Part shown: piece by piece, positions 22,091 through 32,903 of the stretch
Layout of the letters: each line of letters starts with the position of its first letter
How positions within the stretch are numbered: position 1 is the stretch's first letter
From: an uncultured Pelagibacteraceae bacterium
Lineage (GTDB): Bacteria; Pseudomonadota; Alphaproteobacteria; Pelagibacterales; Pelagibacteraceae
Direction of reading: 5' to 3'
Assembly (NCBI GenBank): GCA_902612575.1
Contig: CACMDZ010000002.1
Coordinates: forward strand, 62,001 to 126,000
Length of the DNA: 64,000 nucleotides
Program-made: the position numbers and the translations under genes
Notes under the pieces: generated by a model
What the model was told of the DNA's origin: nothing
The model's database searches: none
Seen by the model: the letters and a program-made list of their open reading frames with translations, nothing else

Positions 22091-22812
22091 AAATACTTCC
22101 AGCTATAGACATTAAAGACAAAAAGTGTGTGAGATTGATCAAAGGAGACTTTGATAACAAAACTGAATATCACATGTCCCCAGTTGAACAAGCTGGTAAA
22201 TATAAAGACCACGGTTTTAAAAATTTGCACATAGTTGATTTGGATGGAGCATTAACTGGAGAGACTGTAAACATTGATATCATTGAAGAAATTGTTGGTA
22301 AATTTGATCTTAAAATTGAAATAGGTGGTGGTGTCAGAAACTTTGAAAGCATTCAAAAATATACTGATGCAGGAGTTGAGAAAGTTATTTTAGGAAGTGC
22401 TGCAATAAAAGATAAAAATTTTTTAAAAGAAGCTTGTCAAAAATTTCCAGATAAAATTGCTTTAGGACTAGATGCTAAAGATGGTTATTTATCTGTATCT
22501 GGATGGAAAGAAAATTCTAACTTAAAGACTTTAGAATTTTTAAAGGATGTATATGATTATGGAGCTAGTAGATTAATTTATACAGATATTAATAGAGATG
22601 GAATGAAGTTAAGTCCAAATTTTGATGAAACAGAACATGTAGCTAATAATTCAAATTGTCCAGTCATTATCTCTGGAGGTGTTTCTTCAATAGATGATAT
22701 TAAAAAGGCCAAAGAATTAGGAAATAAAAATATTGAGGGAATTATCGTTGGTAAAGCCATATACGATGGTGATATTAAATTAGATGAACTTGCAAAAGAA
22801 ATAGATGCTTAA
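22087..22812 (+). CDS. hisA: HisA isomerase
   Basis: [28 protein letters not shown]. Confidence 0.96.
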   Translation: MKILPAIDIKDKKCVRLIKGDFDNKTEYHMSPVEQAGKYKDHGFKNLHIVDLDGALTGETVNIDIIEEIVGKFDLKIEIGGGVRNFESIQKYTDAGVEKVILGSAAIKDKNFLKEACQKFPDKIALGLDAKDGYLSVSGWKENSNLKTLEFLKDVYDYGASRLIYTDINRDGMKLSPNFDETEHVANNSNCPVIISGGVSSIDDIKKAKELGNKNIEGIIVGKAIYDGDIKLDELAKEIDA

Positions 22813-23560
22813 AAATAGAATTATACCCTGTCTAGATGTTAAAAATGGAAGAGTTGTAAAAGGTATAAACTTTATTGATTTACAAGATGCTGGAGACCCA
22901 GTTGAGCAAGCAAAGATTTATAGTGATGGTGGAGCTGATGAAATTTGTTTTTTAGATATAACTGCCTCAAATGAAAATAGAGATACAATTTATGAAGTAG
23001 TTAAAGATACTTCTAAAAAATGTTTTGTACCTTTAACTGTTGGTGGTGGTGTTAGAAGTGTGGATGATATTAGCAAACTTTTAAACTGTGGGGCTGACAA
23101 GGTTTCAATTAATACAGCTGCAGTTCAAAACGCTGATGTTGTAGTTCAAAGTTCAAAAAAATTTGGTTCACAATGTATCGTTGTTGCAATTGATGCTAAG
23201 AAAAATGGAGACAAATGGGAAGTTTTTACTCATGGGGGTCGAAATAATACTGGAATTGATGCTTTAGAGTTCGCAAAAAAGATGGAAGAGAGCGGAGCAG
23301 GTGAGTTACTTGTTACATCAATGGATAGAGATGGTACTCAGGTAGGCTATGACATAGATTTGATGTCTAAAATTTCATCTATGGTAAACATACCCACAAT
23401 AGCATCAGGTGGGGTTGGGGATCTTGATCATTTAGTCGATGGCATCAAATTAGGCAATGCTAGCGCGGTTTTAGCAGCATCCATATTTCACTATGGAAAA
23501 TATTCTGTGAAAGAAGCTAAAGAATATCTGGACTCAAAAGGTATACCTGTTAGGATTTGA
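22805..23560 (+). CDS. hisF: Imidazole glycerol phosphate synthase subunit HisF
   Basis: [30 protein letters not shown]. Confidence 0.97.
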   Translation: MLKNRIIPCLDVKNGRVVKGINFIDLQDAGDPVEQAKIYSDGGADEICFLDITASNENRDTIYEVVKDTSKKCFVPLTVGGGVRSVDDISKLLNCGADKVSINTAAVQNADVVVQSSKKFGSQCIVVAIDAKKNGDKWEVFTHGGRNNTGIDALEFAKKMEESGAGELLVTSMDRDGTQVGYDIDLMSKISSMVNIPTIASGGVGDLDHLVDGIKLGNASAVLAASIFHYGKYSVKEAKEYLDSKGIPVRI

Positions 23561-23561
23561 G

Positions 23562-23834
23562 ATGCTAAATACCCTAGAAAGTCTATTTAATCTTGCTCGA
23601 GAAAGAAAATCAGCTCCAGTTGATGGCTCTTATACCAATAAACTTTTGAGTGATAAATCTTTGAGCAAAGCAAAAGTGCTTGAAGAAATAAATGAACTTA
23701 TCGAGGCAGTTGAAAAAGATTCAAATAAAATCCATGAAGCAGCTGATGTATTTTATCATTTAATAATGTACCTTGAGGCAAATAATATAAAAATTGAAGA
23801 TGTAATGAGTGAATTAGATAAAAGAAAAAAATGA
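23562..23834 (+). CDS. hisE: Phosphoribosyl-ATP pyrophosphatase
   Basis: SYTNKLLSDK...EINELIEAV...HEAADVFYHLIMYL. Confidence 0.93.
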   Translation: MLNTLESLFNLARERKSAPVDGSYTNKLLSDKSLSKAKVLEEINELIEAVEKDSNKIHEAADVFYHLIMYLEANNIKIEDVMSELDKRKK

Positions 23835-24769
23835 GCCATAAATTTTATAAACCTGCACGATCAAGATTACAAAGAAGTGAATTAGCAGTTCCAGGATCAT
23901 CTCCTAAAATGTTTGAGAAAGCCATGAATTCTCCTGCTGATTATGTCTTTCTTGATTTAGAAGATGCCGTTTCACCAAATGATAAAATTACTGCAAGAGC
24001 AAATGTTATTAAAGCTTTGAATGAAATGGATTGGAGAGGAAGTGGTAAAACTATTTCTGTTAGAATAAATAGTTTAGATACTCATTACATGTACTCTGAT
24101 TTAATTGAAATAGTTGAGCAAGCTGGAGAGAATGTAGATACGATTTTGGTTCCAAAGGCAGGAACAGCAAGCGATGTTTACATGGTTGATTGTTTATTAA
24201 CACAAATTGAAACAAATAAAAAATTAAAAAATAAAATTGGAATTGAATGTCTGATTGAAACAGCATTAGGTATGTCGAATATTAAAGAAATTGCAACTTC
24301 GAGTGAAAGATTAGAGGCATTGCATTTTGGTGTTGCAGATTATGCAGCAAGTTTGAGAGCGCGAACAACAGTTATAGGTGGGCTCAACGAAAATTATCCA
24401 GGAGACCAGTGGCATCATGGTTTATCTGAGTTAGTTATGACTTGTAGAGCATATGGAATAAGAGCAATTGATGGACCATTTGGAGATTTTAATGATCCCG
24501 ATGCTTATACAGCGGCTGCTAAAAGAGGAGCTGCAATTGGTATTGAAGGTAAATGGGCAATACATCCTTCACAAATTGAATTAGCAAACAATGTGTTTTC
24601 TCCACCAGAAGCAGAGGTTACTAAGGCTAAAAGGATCCTCGAAGAGCTAGAAAAGGCAGCAAATGAGGGAAAAGGTGCCGCTCAGCTTGATGGTAGGATG
24701 ATTGATGCTGCATCAGCTAGAATGGCTGAAAATATTGTAAACATCGATAAGTTAATCCATAATAAATAA
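23831..24769 (+). CDS. CitE/malyl-CoA lyase-family protein
   Basis: ELAVPGSSPKMFEKAMNSPADYVFLDLEDAVSP; next to malate/succinate-CoA ligase-like genes. Confidence 0.85.
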   Translation: MSHKFYKPARSRLQRSELAVPGSSPKMFEKAMNSPADYVFLDLEDAVSPNDKITARANVIKALNEMDWRGSGKTISVRINSLDTHYMYSDLIEIVEQAGENVDTILVPKAGTASDVYMVDCLLTQIETNKKLKNKIGIECLIETALGMSNIKEIATSSERLEALHFGVADYAASLRARTTVIGGLNENYPGDQWHHGLSELVMTCRAYGIRAIDGPFGDFNDPDAYTAAAKRGAAIGIEGKWAIHPSQIELANNVFSPPEAEVTKAKRILEELEKAANEGKGAAQLDGRMIDAASARMAENIVNIDKLIHNK

Positions 24770-24777
24770 ATAAAATT

Positions 24778-25941
24778 ATGGATATTCACGAATACCAAGC
24801 AAAAAAAATACTTTCAGATTTTGGAGTAACAATTCCAAGAGGTGGAATTGTGTATAGTCCAGAGAATGCCGAGAATAAGGCTAGAGAAATTGGTGGATCT
24901 AAATGGGTTGTAAAAGCGCAAATTCATTCAGGTGCTAGAGGAAAAGCAGGTGGAATAATTGTTTGTAATACCCCTTTAGAAGTTGCCCAAGCAACAGATA
25001 AATTACTTGGAAAAAAATTAGTTACAAATCAAACAGGTCCTGAAGGTAAAATAGTAAATAGAATATATATTGAGGAAGCAACAGATATAGAGCGAGAACT
25101 ATATCTTGGTTTGGTCTTTGATAGAAGTTCAGAAAGTATTATGGTGGTTGCATCAACAGAAGGTGGGATGAGTGTTGAAGAAATTTCAAAAGAGAAACCA
25201 GAAACTATAATAAGATCAAAAATTGAAGTTGCTGTTGGAATGCAAAGTTTCCAAGCTAGAGAATTAGCTTTTGGCTTGGGAATTGAACCTGATTTAATTA
25301 GAAGAGCATCTGAGACAATTATTGGATGTTACAAGGCATTTAGTGAATTAGATGCCACAATGGTTGAGGTTAATCCATTAGTTATTTCAAAACAAAAACA
25401 AATTTTAGCTTTGGATTGTAAAATGAGTTTTGATAACAATGCAATGTTTAGAAGAAATCAAGTTTCTGAACTAAGAGACAAAACACAAGAGGACTCAAAA
25501 GAAGTTTTTGCATCTGATAGAGGATTGAACTATGTAAGTTTAGATGGAAACATTGGTAATATTATAAATGGTGCTGGCTTAGCAATGGCATCAATGGACA
25601 TGATAAAACTAGCTGGCGGAAGTCCTGCTAATTTTTTAGACGTGGGTGGTGGAGCTACTCCAGAAAAAATAGTTAAAGCATTTAAGTTAGTTACAATGGA
25701 TGAAAAAGTAAAAGTAATTTTAGTAAATATTTTTGCTGGTATAAATAGATGTGATTGGGTTGCAGAAGGAATAGTAGAAGCTCTTAAAAAAATAGAAGTT
25801 AATGTTCCATTGGTTATCAGATTAGCAGGTACAAATGTTGAAAAAGGAAATCAAATTTTAAAAGAGAGTAAGATAAATTATATTGAGGCAAACACTTTAG
25901 AGGATGCAGCTAATAAAGCGGTTGCAGCCTTGAATAAATAG
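24778..25941 (+). CDS. Malate-CoA (or succinate-CoA) ligase beta subunit
   Basis: MDIHEYQAKKIL, IHSGARGKAGGI, LDVGGGATPEK; paired with a CitE-like lyase, which favours malate-CoA ligase. Confidence 0.85.
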   Translation: MDIHEYQAKKILSDFGVTIPRGGIVYSPENAENKAREIGGSKWVVKAQIHSGARGKAGGIIVCNTPLEVAQATDKLLGKKLVTNQTGPEGKIVNRIYIEEATDIERELYLGLVFDRSSESIMVVASTEGGMSVEEISKEKPETIIRSKIEVAVGMQSFQARELAFGLGIEPDLIRRASETIIGCYKAFSELDATMVEVNPLVISKQKQILALDCKMSFDNNAMFRRNQVSELRDKTQEDSKEVFASDRGLNYVSLDGNIGNIINGAGLAMASMDMIKLAGGSPANFLDVGGGATPEKIVKAFKLVTMDEKVKVILVNIFAGINRCDWVAEGIVEALKKIEVNVPLVIRLAGTNVEKGNQILKESKINYIEANTLEDAANKAVAALNK

Positions 25942-25944
25942 AAA

Positions 25945-26832
25945 ATGACAGTATTAATTGACAAAAACAGTAAGATTATTATTCAAGGTTTTACTGGTAA
26001 AATGGGCACTTTTCATGCCGATGAGATGATAAAGTATGGTTCTAATGTTGTAGGTGGAGTTACTCCAGGAAAGGGTGGTTCGAAACACCTAAATTTGCCA
26101 GTGTTTAACACAGTCAAGGATGCAGTCAGCGAAACTGGAGCAGATGCATCAATTTTATTTGTACCACCAGCTTTTGCAGCAGACTCAGCAATGGAGGCTG
26201 CAGATGCAGGAATAAAAACATGTGTAGCAATTGTAGATGGTATACCTTCACATGATATGATCAGAATTAAGAGATATATGAGAAGATACACTAAAAGTTC
26301 TAAAATGACTTTAGTTGGACCTAATTGTGCAGGGATTATTAGTCCAGGTAAGTCAATGTTAGGTATAATGCCAGGACATATCTACAAAGAAGGAAGAATT
26401 GGCATTATAAGTAGATCAGGAACATTAGGATATGAAGCAGCTCAACAACTTAAAAATTTAAATATTGGAGTTTCAACTAGTGTAGGTATTGGAGGAGATC
26501 CAATAAATGGTAGTTCATTTAGAGATATAATAGAGAAGTTTGAAACAGATGATGAAACAGATGCAATATTAATGATTGGTGAAATTGGTGGTCCCCAAGA
26601 GGTTGCGGCTGGAGAATTTGCTAAGGAAAATATGAAAAAACCAATTATAGCCTACATTGCAGGTTTGACTGCTCCAAAAGGTAGAGTGATGGGTCATGCT
26701 GGAGCAATAGTTTCAGCTTATGGAGAAAGTGCAATTGAAAAAGTTGAAATTTTAAAAGAGTGTGGAATTACAATTTCTAAAAATCCATCTGTTATGGGAG
26801 ATACAGTAAAAACAGTCTTAGAAAAAATGTAA
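25945..26832 (+). CDS. Malate-CoA (or succinate-CoA) ligase alpha subunit
   Basis: IIQGFTGKMGTFHADEMIKYG, GPNCAGIISPG, MGHAGAIVS. Confidence 0.85.
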   Translation: MTVLIDKNSKIIIQGFTGKMGTFHADEMIKYGSNVVGGVTPGKGGSKHLNLPVFNTVKDAVSETGADASILFVPPAFAADSAMEAADAGIKTCVAIVDGIPSHDMIRIKRYMRRYTKSSKMTLVGPNCAGIISPGKSMLGIMPGHIYKEGRIGIISRSGTLGYEAAQQLKNLNIGVSTSVGIGGDPINGSSFRDIIEKFETDDETDAILMIGEIGGPQEVAAGEFAKENMKKPIIAYIAGLTAPKGRVMGHAGAIVSAYGESAIEKVEILKECGITISKNPSVMGDTVKTVLEKM

Positions 26833-26834
26833 TT

Positions 26835-27200
26835 ATGAGTTACGACGATAATAATATATTTGCCAAAATATTAAGAAATGAAATACCATGTGATAAAATT
26901 TATGAGGATGAATTTGTTTTGTCTTTCCATGATATTAATCCTCAAAAAAAAATTCATGCATTGGTAATTCCGAAAGGTAAATACATTGACTTAGATGATT
27001 TTAGTCAAAATGCGTCACCGGAGGAAATGGTTGGATTACTAAAAGGGATTAATGCTGTTGCAAAGAAATTAAATATATCAGTTGATTCTGGTAAAGGATA
27101 TAGAGCACTAGCAAACATAAGTGAGAATGGAGGACAAGAGGTTCCACATTTACATTTTCATTTGTTTGGTGGAGAGAAAATTGGTAAAATGGTCTCGTGA
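26835..27200 (+). CDS. HIT-family protein
   Basis: IFAKILRNEIPCDKIYED, HLHFHLFGG. Confidence 0.9.
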   Translation: MSYDDNNIFAKILRNEIPCDKIYEDEFVLSFHDINPQKKIHALVIPKGKYIDLDDFSQNASPEEMVGLLKGINAVAKKLNISVDSGKGYRALANISENGGQEVPHLHFHLFGGEKIGKMVS

Positions 27201-27709
27201 TCATTAACGTAGACAGAAGTTTTTTAGAAATAAACTCATTAAAAAATCTAAATCGATCAAAGAGTCCTGGTCCTAACTTTAAAGTAAGTGAAGTTAATCC
27301 GCCTGATTTTCAACTTAACAAGTTTTTTTATAAACAAATTGGAAAAAAACACAGATGGATAGATAGATTGGTTTGGGAAGACAAAAAATGGATTGAATAT
27401 GTTGAAAATCCTAGGGTAAAAACCTTTGTTTTAATGGATAATACTAGCTTAGCTGGATATTATGAAACAATACGAGATGCTGATAATGATTATTCAGAGA
27501 TCGCATATTTTGGAATTTTGGAAGAGTATTTTGGAAAAAAATGTGGAGGTTATTTGCTATCCGAGGCTATTAAAAAATTATTTGATGAAGGTATAATAAG
27601 AGTCTGGCTTCATACCTGTACTTTAGACCATGAAAATGCAATTAAAAATTATCTTGCTAGAGGCATGAAAATTTTTAAATCTGAAAAAATTAAAATTGAA
27701 GTTAATTAA
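27197..27709 (+). CDS. GNAT-family acetyltransferase
   Basis: AGYYETIRD, IAYFGILEEYFGKKCGGYLLSEAI. Confidence 0.75.
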   Translation: MIINVDRSFLEINSLKNLNRSKSPGPNFKVSEVNPPDFQLNKFFYKQIGKKHRWIDRLVWEDKKWIEYVENPRVKTFVLMDNTSLAGYYETIRDADNDYSEIAYFGILEEYFGKKCGGYLLSEAIKKLFDEGIIRVWLHTCTLDHENAIKNYLARGMKIFKSEKIKIEVN

Positions 27710-28262
27710 TATACCTCTGAATAGAAAAAACCTTTTCTTCAACATCAATATTGGTTTTTATATCACTTATAAAAGTTTGAACTAAATTTTGATAAACGTC
27801 CTTAGTTTCCCAGCCAATTAAATCTAAACTTTTTTTATCAAAAAAAACTTTAACTAAGATTTTCTCATAGTTAAAGTTATATACATGATAAAATGGATAT
27901 GATACGTCTTCTTTAACCTCATCCATCTTTGAAATTAAGAATTCTTTATCAAGAATTATATTTAAAGGTGTTTTATTTAAAGGATATCTGTAATAATTTT
28001 TTATTTTATCAGAATTAATAATCAGTGATTTGCCATTTGAAACTAATATTTTATTATATATGTCGTCATATTCACATAAAATTTTTTTAGGATATGATAT
28101 AATACATTCTCCATATTCTATTTTATTATTATCTATTTTTTGAGAAAACTTAAATTTCAAAGAATTAATATTTTTAAAATGATTTATTATTTTTTGATTT
28201 GGAGTACCGTAAGCATTTAATGCAAAGAAAAAAACAAAAATAAAAATTAAACATTTTTTCAT
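27702..28262 (-). CDS. lolA: LolA-like outer-membrane lipoprotein carrier
   Basis: Signal peptide, NSLKFKFSQKI..., adjacent to ftsK as in many alphaproteobacteria. Confidence 0.7.
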   Translation of the reverse strand: MKKCLIFIFVFFFALNAYGTPNQKIINHFKNINSLKFKFSQKIDNNKIEYGECIISYPKKILCEYDDIYNKILVSNGKSLIINSDKIKNYYRYPLNKTPLNIILDKEFLISKMDEVKEDVSYPFYHVYNFNYEKILVKVFFDKKSLDLIGWETKDVYQNLVQTFISDIKTNIDVEEKVFSIQRYIN

Positions 28263-30346
28263 TTAAGAACTTCTCTTTTTCCAACATGATTTGCTGGACT
28301 AACTTCTCCATTTGCTTCCATTTGATCAACTATCCGTGCAGCTCTATTATAACCAATTTGTAATTTTCTTTGTAAAAAAGATGTTGAAGCCTTTCTTTCT
28401 GATTTAACAATTTCTAATGCTCTATTATATAATTCATCTAAATTTTCGTTATCATTTGTATTAACTGAATCTTCCTTTTCATCTGTAAAATTAAGAATTT
28501 CATCAACATAATCTGGCTCTGCTTGACTTCTAAGAAAGTTATTTATTTTCTCAATTTCATCCTCTGACACATATGGTGCATGAATTCTTGTCATTCTATT
28601 CGCTGAAGTCATGTAAAGCATATCTCCCTTTCCAAGTAATTGCTCAGCGCCTTGCTCGCCTAGAATTGTTCTACTATCTATTTTAGAGGTAACTTGAAAA
28701 GATATTCTAGTAGGAAAGTTAGCTTTTATTGTTCCAGTAATGACATCAACACTTGGTCTTTGTGTTGCCATTATAATATGTATACCTGCAGCTCTAGCCA
28801 TTTGTGAAAGTTTTTGAATATAATTTTCTATATCCTTACCAGCGACCAACATTAAATCTGACATTTCATCAACAATTACAACTATATAAGGCATAGAAAT
28901 CTTATGTTTTTCATTATATCCATCTATATTTCTCACACCTACTTTGGTCATAAGTTTATATCGATTTTCCATTTCTTTAACTACCCATCCTAATACTGAA
29001 GCAGCTTTTTTTGCTTCAGTTATAACTGGGCACAACAAATGTGGGATACCCTCATATGTTGAAAGTTCTAACATTTTTGGATCAATCAATATAAACTTAC
29101 ATTTTTCTGGAGAGTGTTTATACAAAAGTGACAAAATTATTGTATTGATACAAACTGATTTTCCCGATCCTGTTGTTCCGGCTATAAGCAGATGAGGCAT
29201 TGTACTTAGATCACCAATTATTGGTAATCCAGAAATACTTTTGCCTAATGCAATTGGAAGCTTTATATCTTTTTTTTTAAAATTAGTATCAGAAATTATT
29301 TCGCTTAAAAAAACATTCTCCCTTTGTGGTTTAGGCAATTCTATTCCTATTGTGTTGCTGCCAGGTATGGTTGCAATTCTAGCGGACTCAGAACTAGTAT
29401 TTCTAGCAATATCCTCAGAGAGATTAATTATTTTTGATACCTTCACACCAGGCGCTGGCTCAAATTCATATAAAGTAACGACAGGACCTTGACTTACTTT
29501 TTTAACTTCTCCTTCAACTCCAAAATCTAACAAAATTTTTTCTAAGGTTTTCTCATCTATTTTATTTTCCGTCAAATTCTTATCTTTTTTAGAGGGTATT
29601 TTTAAAAAATTTAAAGATGGAAGTTTGTACTTTATAGACTTTTTATTACTTGATGTTGTATTAGTATCAAACGAAAAATTCTCTTGAATACGAGTTTCAT
29701 TATTAACATAATTAGTTTCACTTAGTATATTTTCGTTAAAAGTATCAATAATATTTTTGGGTGTTTCTTTTTTAGATTTATAAAAAGTTTTTGTAATAAT
29801 TTTTACATATTTTAGTTTAAAATTAATACTAAAAAGAAAAAGTAAAAATATTAAAATAACTAAAATTGAATAACTTATGCTATGATTTAAATTTATTAAA
29901 TTTACTAAAATTGTTCCATCAAATAAATTACCTATAAATCCATTATTACCATTAATTGTTAACCAATATGTCTCTGTATGAAATACTGTGAAGAATAGCG
30001 ATCCTAGAACTGAATATAAAATTATAAAAAAAAAACTTTCGACTAGATATAAAATTCTTTTTTCAATTATTACTGATAAAGAAATAAAAAAAATTGAAAT
30101 AGGAACTAATAAAGCTATTAAGCCAATTGATTGATAAAAGATATCAGATAAATGACTACCTCTTGCACCTAACAAATTTTTTATTTCAGAATTTTCTGGA
30201 AAAATAAAATTAGGATCTTCAGGTGAATAACTTATCAAAGAGGTTATAAGAAATATTGATAGACATAGCATTGCTAAACCCACTAATTCGGATAGCCTTT
30301 TAAAGATAAAATCACTAGTTTTTTCTAAGATATTTTTAAATTTCAT
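28259..30346 (-). CDS. ftsK: DNA translocase FtsK
   Basis: N-terminal TM region, AGTTGSGKSVCINTII, VDEMSDLML, C-terminal gamma domain. Confidence 0.96.
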   Translation of the reverse strand: MKFKNILEKTSDFIFKRLSELVGLAMLCLSIFLITSLISYSPEDPNFIFPENSEIKNLLGARGSHLSDIFYQSIGLIALLVPISIFFISLSVIIEKRILYLVESFFFIILYSVLGSLFFTVFHTETYWLTINGNNGFIGNLFDGTILVNLINLNHSISYSILVILIFLLFLFSINFKLKYVKIITKTFYKSKKETPKNIIDTFNENILSETNYVNNETRIQENFSFDTNTTSSNKKSIKYKLPSLNFLKIPSKKDKNLTENKIDEKTLEKILLDFGVEGEVKKVSQGPVVTLYEFEPAPGVKVSKIINLSEDIARNTSSESARIATIPGSNTIGIELPKPQRENVFLSEIISDTNFKKKDIKLPIALGKSISGLPIIGDLSTMPHLLIAGTTGSGKSVCINTIILSLLYKHSPEKCKFILIDPKMLELSTYEGIPHLLCPVITEAKKAASVLGWVVKEMENRYKLMTKVGVRNIDGYNEKHKISMPYIVVIVDEMSDLMLVAGKDIENYIQKLSQMARAAGIHIIMATQRPSVDVITGTIKANFPTRISFQVTSKIDSRTILGEQGAEQLLGKGDMLYMTSANRMTRIHAPYVSEDEIEKINNFLRSQAEPDYVDEILNFTDEKEDSVNTNDNENLDELYNRALEIVKSERKASTSFLQRKLQIGYNRAARIVDQMEANGEVSPANHVGKREVLK

Positions 30347-30410
30347 TTTGTTATTAATGATTTGTCACTTTGTATCATTTAATTTTTGTTGTTAAAATTA
30401 AATAATAATT

Positions 30411-31472
30411 ATGAATATTTGTCTTTTAGGAAACAATTTAACTAACTTGGTTTTAGCGAACGTATTAATTAAAAAGAATATTAGCATTGATATTATTTCG
30501 TCATCATCAAAATCTCAGTTAAAAAAAACTATAAGAACAATCGCTATTTCAAATGAAAATTATAAGTTTTTAAGAGAAAATATCAAAGGACTAAATAACT
30601 TAGGATGGCCAACTAAAATAATCAAAATTTACTCTTATAGAAATAAATCATCAGAGTTATTTGAGTTTAGTAATAAGAATGAAAACAATTTTTATTTATT
30701 CAAATATATTTCTCTTTACAATGTAGTTAAAAAAAACAAACTTCTGAAATTTATAAAACTTAAAAATTATAATTTAAATACTATTAATAAGAGAAATTAT
30801 GATTTAGTTATTAATACTGAATCTACTAATTTAATAACAAAAAAACATTTTCAAAAAAAAATATTAAAAAATTATGCGTCTTTAGCTCATACAGCTATTA
30901 TCGAACATGATAAAATAGATAATAAAATTGCAAAGCAAATTTTTACAATGAATGGACCATTAGCATTTCTGCCTTTATCTAATAAACAGACATCAATCGT
31001 ATTTTCAAATAATTCAACAAAATTAATAAATAAGGAAAAACTTTTACAAATTATTTACAAATATAGTTCTGAATATAAAATTAATAAAATAAGTGATGTT
31101 GAGGCCTTCACCATAAAATTTTTAATGTTGCGTAATTATTTTTATAAAAACATTTTATCATTTGGGGATTTAATACATAAAGTACATCCGCTAGCAGGGC
31201 AAGGTTTCAATATGACAATTAGAGACATTAAATCATTATCAAATATTATAGAAGAATATGCAAACTTGGGAATAAATGATGGACAAAAAATAGCGGAAAA
31301 ATTTCAAGAAGATAATAAACATTTAAATTTAATTTATGGATTAGGAATTGATACGATTAATTCCTTTTTTAAATTTGACAGCAAATTAAATAATTCTTTT
31401 TCTGAACCTTTATTTAAAATTTTAAAAGGCAATAAATTTTTAAACAAGTATGCAACATTTTTGTCAAATTAA
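30411..31472 (+). CDS. Divergent UbiH/Coq6-like FAD monooxygenase
   Basis: FGDLIHKVHPLAGQGFNMTIRDI matches the UbiH-family C-terminal motif; N-terminal dinucleotide motif degenerate. Confidence 0.7.
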   Translation: MNICLLGNNLTNLVLANVLIKKNISIDIISSSSKSQLKKTIRTIAISNENYKFLRENIKGLNNLGWPTKIIKIYSYRNKSSELFEFSNKNENNFYLFKYISLYNVVKKNKLLKFIKLKNYNLNTINKRNYDLVINTESTNLITKKHFQKKILKNYASLAHTAIIEHDKIDNKIAKQIFTMNGPLAFLPLSNKQTSIVFSNNSTKLINKEKLLQIIYKYSSEYKINKISDVEAFTIKFLMLRNYFYKNILSFGDLIHKVHPLAGQGFNMTIRDIKSLSNIIEEYANLGINDGQKIAEKFQEDNKHLNLIYGLGIDTINSFFKFDSKLNNSFSEPLFKILKGNKFLNKYATFLSN

Positions 31473-31482
31473 ATAAAAATAT

Positions 31483-32160
31483 TTATTGTAGGGTTTTGTT
31501 ATTAAAGTTGTCTAAAATATAAGTGTTCAGTATTTCTTCTAACTTTTCTTTTCTCATGTTCAAATCTTTACTTTCAAGCAAAACTTGCTTTTCTTCTAAA
31601 GAAAAAGGTGAGGCCATAGATAGAGTATTTATAGTTTGATCTAAACTTTGTTTTTCAACTTCTTTCCAGTTAATTTCATATCCTTGTTTTTTAAAAAGAC
31701 TCTTTAAATTTTGAAATATTAACTTCAAATCTGAAAATTTTATTTCCTCTGATTTTTCGACTAAATCATTTGAAAAATCCTCATATTTTACCTCGCATTC
31801 TCTGTATAAATTTCCATTATCAACTTCACTCACTATTTTAAATCTACACACACCATTTAAAATTATTAAATATCTACCGTCGTCTGTTTCATTGAAACTT
31901 GTTATTTTTCCTGCGCAACCTATTTCGTGCAAATCTGGTTTTTTTAATTCACCAGTTTTTTTTGGTTGTATCATTCCAATCATTCGATCATTTTTCATAC
32001 TTTTATCTATCATTTGAATATATCTAGGTTCAAATATGTTTAATGGCACTGTAGTACGTGGAAAAATTATAAAATTTGATAATGGAAAAACAGGCAAAAT
32101 TTTTGGAAGATCTTCTTTTTTCATATAATTTAAATTATAACATCTAATTAATGAATACAA
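31483..32160 (-). CDS. Stand-alone Lon N-terminal (LON substrate-binding) domain protein
   Basis: LPVFPLSNFIIFPRTTVPLNIFEPRYIQMIDKSM; no ATPase/protease domain. Confidence 0.85.
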   Translation of the reverse strand: MYSLIRCYNLNYMKKEDLPKILPVFPLSNFIIFPRTTVPLNIFEPRYIQMIDKSMKNDRMIGMIQPKKTGELKKPDLHEIGCAGKITSFNETDDGRYLIILNGVCRFKIVSEVDNGNLYRECEVKYEDFSNDLVEKSEEIKFSDLKLIFQNLKSLFKKQGYEINWKEVEKQSLDQTINTLSMASPFSLEEKQVLLESKDLNMRKEKLEEILNTYILDNFNNKTLQ

Positions 32161-32903
32161 ATAATACAGAAAAAGAAAAAGAAAAAATTTTAAAAAATTT
32201 TAAAGAAAATAGGTTTAAAGAGGTTGTATCAGAGGGTAATAATTTACTAAATCAGAGACAAAATGATGCACAATTAATATATATGTTAGGATTGTCATCA
32301 ATACATATTCAAGATTTTGTTAATGCTGAAAAATATTTTGAGAAACTTATATTAATTAATAGAAGTGCAGAAAATCTTTACACATTAGGCAATATTCAAA
32401 AAAAACTAAAAAAATTCGAGATGGCAATACTTTCTTTTGAGGGAGCAATTAAGTTAAATTCGAATTTTTCAGAGGCATATAATAATTTAGGGAGTTTACT
32501 AAAGTCATTATTTAAATATGAAGAGGCAATAATAAATTATAAAAAAGCTATAAATTTAAAAAAAACTAATTTAGAGGCTTGTTATAATCTTGCTAGCCTG
32601 TATTTTTTTTTAGAAAATTATATTGAAGCAGCAAATTATTACAAAAAAATAATTTATTTTAAGTCAAGGCATGAAGAAATTTGTGAAAATTATACAATAT
32701 CTTTGTTTAAAATTGGTAAAAAAAAAGATCTAAAAGACTTTGTTTTAACAATTATCTCCAAATATCCAAATAACATAACTTTAAATAATCTATTAGGACA
32801 ATCTTTGTTAGCTTTAAATTCTCACAAAGAGGGTTTATCTTACATAAAAAAAGGAGCAGGATTTATACAAATAGATGATCAAGGAATAAAACTAGTAAGA
32901 TGA
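32151..32903 (+). CDS. TPR-repeat protein
   Basis: Repeated TPR units (EAYNNLGSLLKSLFKYEEAIINYKKAI, EACYNLASLYFFLENYIEAANYYKKII). Confidence 0.85.
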   Translation: MNTNNTEKEKEKILKNFKENRFKEVVSEGNNLLNQRQNDAQLIYMLGLSSIHIQDFVNAEKYFEKLILINRSAENLYTLGNIQKKLKKFEMAILSFEGAIKLNSNFSEAYNNLGSLLKSLFKYEEAIINYKKAINLKKTNLEACYNLASLYFFLENYIEAANYYKKIIYFKSRHEEICENYTISLFKIGKKKDLKDFVLTIISKYPNNITLNNLLGQSLLALNSHKEGLSYIKKGAGFIQIDDQGIKLVR

